Shown: positions 42,550-45,617 of the stretch, in pieces
Position numbering within the stretch: position 1 is the first letter of the stretch
Layout of the letters: each line of letters opens with the position of its first letter
Origin: Porticoccaceae bacterium UBA4026
GTDB taxonomy: Bacteria; Pseudomonadota; Gammaproteobacteria; Pseudomonadales; Porticoccaceae
Direction of reading: 5' to 3'
Assembly (NCBI GenBank): GCA_002382445.1
Contig: DGAQ01000017.1
Coordinates: 1,410 to 47,026, forward strand
Length of the DNA stretch: 45,617 nucleotides
Notes under the pieces: generated by a model
What the model was told of the DNA's origin: nothing
Databases searched by the model: none
What the model saw: the letters and a program-made list of their open reading frames with translations, nothing else
Program-made: the position numbers and the translations under genes

Positions 42550-43960
42550 ATTTCTGTATTTCGCGCTTTGAAACTAGGTTCCACCGATAAATTAAGCAGA
42601 TGGCGGCGATACTTGCCGCAATCACTGTGCCCATCCAAAATCCATAGACCCCTAAAGGGGGGCCCCAAACGTCGGTTAAAGCAACACTGTAAGCGATAGG
42701 GAAAGCAATGACCCAAAAGGCGATGACCTGTATGACAAGGGGTATTTTCGCGTCTTTATAGCCCCGCAATGCACCACTACCGGCCATTTGTAGGCAGTCA
42801 ACCATCCCCAGTGTGGCAGCAAAGAAAAACAAGTTGGCGGCAATAATTTGTACGCTAGGGTCCGGTGTGAAAAGTGAGGCTATGTCGTTACGCAGCAAAA
42901 TCTTTAAAGAGCTTGTGATAAGAGCAAGTATTAATACCAATTTGAACCCCACTAAACAGATCATTCTCGCTTCGCGAGGATTGCCCCTTCCTTGCGCATG
43001 AGAAATTTTAATAGTCAGTGCTTGGGCAATCCCTAGTGGCACCATAAAAGCGAGTGAGTCGATATTGATGGCGATAGCGTGAGCCGCCAACATTTCTGAA
43101 CCTAAGTGAGCGATCATAAACGGAATAACGGCAAAAAAGCTAAATTCTGCTGCAATATTCAGCGCAATAGGGATTCCCAGTCGCAGAGTATCAGCCATAC
43201 TTTTAAGGTTGGGTGCGGCAAATTCATGGTAGAGATTGAGACTTTTCATGCTTGTTGAGCGTTGAGCATAAATAGCCATACAGGTGACTAAAAAGGCCAT
43301 GACGACCATCGTTGCCCAACCTGCGCCTATGCCACCTAAGGCAGGCAGGCCGAATTTACCAAAGACTAAGGCATAATCAAGGATGCCGTTTAAAAGAAAA
43401 GCCGCGCTGTTAAATACAAGTACTGGTCTAGTATCACCAATTCCCTCGAAGGTCGTGCGAAATGCGAAAAAGGCAGGAAACATTAAGCCAGTGATGAGAA
43501 AGGGGTACAGATAGCCAGTGGTTATGCGATACACATTGTCGCTGATATCTAGCTGGCCGACAAAGTGGATGCCCAACAAAACTGCGCCTATTATTACTAG
43601 GCCCAACGGCACTGCCAGCCATAGAACCTGTTGGAACTGAAAGCGTATCTCCCCGAGTTTTCCCGCACCCCAGAAACTTCCAACAATAGGACTATTGGCG
43701 ATCATAATGCCGATCACTATTAAATTAATCATCGACCAGATACTGCCACCTAGTTGTAGTGCCGCTAGGGTGTCCGCATCCACCTGACCCGCCATATAGA
43801 TATCGGTAACAGTCATTCCCATAACAGCAATCTGACCCATTATTAGCGGGGCAGCCAGGCGCAACAGTGATCGCGCATTATCGATAAATCTTGGCCGAGA
43901 TTCTGCTGATTGGGGGTCTTGACTGGACATCGAGATATCTTTTTTTATGTAGGTCACCAT
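42518..43960 (-). CDS. MATE-family multidrug/toxin efflux transporter
   Basis: A 480-residue, 12-helix transporter of the MATE family, NorM branch, that exports cationic compounds by Na+ or H+ antiport. Landmarks are AAPLIMGQIAVMGMTVTDIYMAGQVDADTLAALQLGGSIW near the N-terminus and the second-half counterpart GIPIALNIAAEFSFFAVIPFMIAHLGSEMLAAHAIAINIDSLAFMVPLGIAQALTIKISHAQG. The start is uncertain: the ATG at 43960 has AAGGAAG directly adjacent with no spacer, and an ATG at 43930 (MSSQDPQS) is possible. The 3' end overlaps prmC on the other strand. Confidence 0.92.
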   Translation of the reverse strand: MVTYIKKDISMSSQDPQSAESRPRFIDNARSLLRLAAPLIMGQIAVMGMTVTDIYMAGQVDADTLAALQLGGSIWSMINLIVIGIMIANSPIVGSFWGAGKLGEIRFQFQQVLWLAVPLGLVIIGAVLLGIHFVGQLDISDNVYRITTGYLYPFLITGLMFPAFFAFRTTFEGIGDTRPVLVFNSAAFLLNGILDYALVFGKFGLPALGGIGAGWATMVVMAFLVTCMAIYAQRSTSMKSLNLYHEFAAPNLKSMADTLRLGIPIALNIAAEFSFFAVIPFMIAHLGSEMLAAHAIAINIDSLAFMVPLGIAQALTIKISHAQGRGNPREARMICLVGFKLVLILALITSSLKILLRNDIASLFTPDPSVQIIAANLFFFAATLGMVDCLQMAGSGALRGYKDAKIPLVIQVIAFWVIAFPIAYSVALTDVWGPPLGVYGFWMGTVIAASIAAICLIYRWNLVSKREIQKFNESPVNNPA

Positions 43961-44119
43961 CTTCCTTGAATGAGCAATTCAAGGAAAGTTAAATTTACCC
44001 TTTGACTTAATGCGGTACTCACCGGAATGCCGAAGAGCGCTGATATTTATTATCAGCGGGTAAATAACAATTCTGATACACTCCGCGACCGCGAGAGGCT
44101 CAATTATAGATTAGCCGAT

Positions 44120-44143
44120 AAACTAATGTGTAAACTAATGTGT
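44120..44143. repeat. Perfect 12-base tandem duplication before rhlB
   Basis: AAACTAATGTGT occurs twice in direct succession (44120-44131 and 44132-44143), in the leader 8 bases before the rhlB TTG start. It probably arose by slippage. Confidence 0.85.
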
Positions 44144-44151
44144 AAATTACC

Positions 44152-45558
44152 TTGATTGAAAATAAAGTAGAAACACCTGCCGGTGAGCAGAACAAGAAAC
44201 CAGCCAATCGAACTCGAGGCAGTAGCAGTAAGCCGTGGGATCTTTCGCAGTTTAAGGTTTCACCTGAGCAGGGTAAGGCTCGATTCCATGATTTTGACTT
44301 GCCGCTAGAGTTGATGCGGGGTATTCAAGATGCAGGTTTTGAATATTGCACGCCTATCCAAGCGGCGTCGTTGCCCCATACATTAAATGGCCATGATATT
44401 GTTGGTAAAGCTCAAACGGGTACCGGTAAAACAGCCGCGTTTTTGCTTAAAATTATCACCGACTTACTTAATCATCCGATTGAAGGTGATCGCTTTATGG
44501 GTGAAGCGCGGGCGTTAATACTTGCGCCGACAAGAGAGTTGGCTATTCAGATCGGCGATGATGCTACCCAACTTTTAAAGCACACCAAGTTAAAGGCTCA
44601 CACCCTGGTTGGCGGCATGGATTACGGCAAGCAACTACAAAAAATGCAAAAGCATCACTGCGATATTTTGGTCGGCACGCCCGGTCGATTGTTAGATTTT
44701 GCTAATAACCGCGATGTCTATCTTGACCAAGTAGAAGTGCTAGTTATCGATGAAGCTGACCGTATGTTAGACATGGGATTCATTCCCCAGGTTCGCCGCT
44801 TAGTGGGTTTGACGCCAAAGCGCGAAGACCGACAGTCACTTTTATTCTCCGCGACTTTTACGCCCGAGGTACTGCGCTTATCTAACAATTGGACTGACAA
44901 CCCGGTTACGGTTGAGGTTGGCGCTGAACGTATTGCTACTGACACTGTTGATCAGAAAGTCTATATCACAACGGCGGCAGAAAAATTCACACTGCTAAGC
45001 AATATCTTATCTAAGGATGATGTCGATAACGTCATTGTTTTTGCAAATCGTAGAGATATCTGCCGCAGACTCGAAGAGAAACTGGTTAAACAGGGTTTCA
45101 AAACAGGTTTATTGTCTGGGGATGTGCCTCAAAATCGCAGAATGAAAACTTTGGACTCATTCAAATCGGGTTCTTTAAAGGTGATGGTAGCCACAGATGT
45201 CGCAGGGCGTGGTATTCATGTCGACGGAATTAGTCATGTTATTAACTATACGCTTCCAGAAGAGCCGGAAGACTATGTTCATCGCATAGGACGAACTGGC
45301 CGTGCAGGTAAAACAGGCACCTCAATAAGCTTTGCCTGCGAAGACGATGCATTTTTATTGGAACCCATCGAAAAACTGCTCGGTATGAAACTAGCCTGCA
45401 CTATGCCAGAGGAAAGTTTAGTGCAAGCCCTCCCAAGCAGACAAAAATTTGCGTCTAAAAAACCAGTAACCAAAGCCGCGCAGGTTCAGGCTGACATGGT
45501 AGAAAAGCAGGTTAATGAGCAAACTGAGCCCGACGGAGAAACAGTAAAAGCAGACTAA
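44152..45558 (+). CDS. rhlB: DEAD-box RNA helicase RhlB
   Basis: A 468-residue ATP-dependent RNA helicase; in E. coli RhlB is the degradosome helicase. The motif order is complete: Q motif GFEYCTPIQ near 62-70, Walker A AQTGTGKT (87-94), PTREL, DEAD (199-202, in VIDEADRMLDMGF), SAT (232-234), ATDVAGRGI and HRIGRTGRAGKTG. The acidic and lysine-containing tail after the helicase core is short. The start is a TTG at 44152 with no clear ribosome-binding site, and no in-frame ATG precedes the Q motif closely, so the N-terminal 40 residues are less certain. A 12-base tandem repeat lies just upstream. Other RhlB/RhlE-like assignments are possible. Confidence 0.9.
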   Translation: MIENKVETPAGEQNKKPANRTRGSSSKPWDLSQFKVSPEQGKARFHDFDLPLELMRGIQDAGFEYCTPIQAASLPHTLNGHDIVGKAQTGTGKTAAFLLKIITDLLNHPIEGDRFMGEARALILAPTRELAIQIGDDATQLLKHTKLKAHTLVGGMDYGKQLQKMQKHHCDILVGTPGRLLDFANNRDVYLDQVEVLVIDEADRMLDMGFIPQVRRLVGLTPKREDRQSLLFSATFTPEVLRLSNNWTDNPVTVEVGAERIATDTVDQKVYITTAAEKFTLLSNILSKDDVDNVIVFANRRDICRRLEEKLVKQGFKTGLLSGDVPQNRRMKTLDSFKSGSLKVMVATDVAGRGIHVDGISHVINYTLPEEPEDYVHRIGRTGRAGKTGTSISFACEDDAFLLEPIEKLLGMKLACTMPEESLVQALPSRQKFASKKPVTKAAQVQADMVEKQVNEQTEPDGETVKAD

Positions 45559-45617
45559 CTGTTGGTTTGACCACGGTGCTGGCGGCACCACAGCAAGCTG
45601 CCAGCGACTACCGACGC

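Overview
The window looks like chromosomal DNA of a marine gammaproteobacterium. The right third carries the conserved gammaproteobacterial order TPR lipoprotein-lolB-ispE-tRNA-Gln-prs-rplY-pth-ychF, divergent from hemA-prfA-prmC, with rhlB nearby. Centrally there is a divergent ilvC/ilvY pair with the long (class II) ketol-acid reductoisomerase. DmdA-like demethylases, a BCCT transporter and a betaine-epimerase homologue suggest a life on algal osmolytes, as in SAR92/OM60-type bacteria. The taxonomic guess is inference. I saw no insertion sequence, prophage, CRISPR array or rRNA.

Layout. 1-3.4 kb: a minus-strand operon of a DmdA-like GcvT-family demethylase, a YccU-like CoA-binding protein, an ECHDC3-like crotonase and an acyl-CoA ligase cut by the window edge. 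3.9-10.2 kb: queE, uppP, a MacAB-like ABC exporter with a YIP1 protein, and a LysE exporter. 10.5-12.7 kb: a FucP-type sugar MFS permease, a strong terminator, and a TSUP/TauE permease. 12.8-17.3 kb: a small secreted SnoaL-like protein, a large metzincin-type metalloprotease and a divergent M28 peptidase. 17.5-20.6 kb: a second DmdA-like protein, a class-C-type serine hydrolase lipoprotein and an unknown lipoprotein with a clear terminator. 21.1-23.1 kb: tRNA-Met and a BCCT transporter. 23.1-25.7 kb: ilvC and ilvY. 25.6-31.2 kb: a tightly overlapping six-gene catabolic operon. 31.3-45.6 kb: an EamA transporter and the housekeeping block.

The most interesting part is the six-gene operon: Fe(II)/2-oxoglutarate oxygenase, NAD-dependent epimerase/dehydratase, FAH-family hydrolase, two SDR dehydrogenases and an enolase-superfamily enzyme very like hydroxyproline-betaine 2-epimerase (HpbD). 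Its promoter region carries an inverted repeat and several copies of the half-site TTAGC. With the BCCT transporter and two DmdA-like proteins that lack the SKQGG signature I remember from proven DmdA, this suggests uptake and demethylation or oxidation of methylated onium compounds (betaines, DMSP relatives). The substrates cannot be fixed from sequence alone.

Several starts were moved from the longest open frame using ribosome-binding sites or family length: the first dmdA-like gene, the SnoaL-like gene, the metalloprotease, ilvY, the oxygenase, pth (TTG), rplY and prs (GTG). The ispE stop codon lies inside the tRNA-Gln gene.
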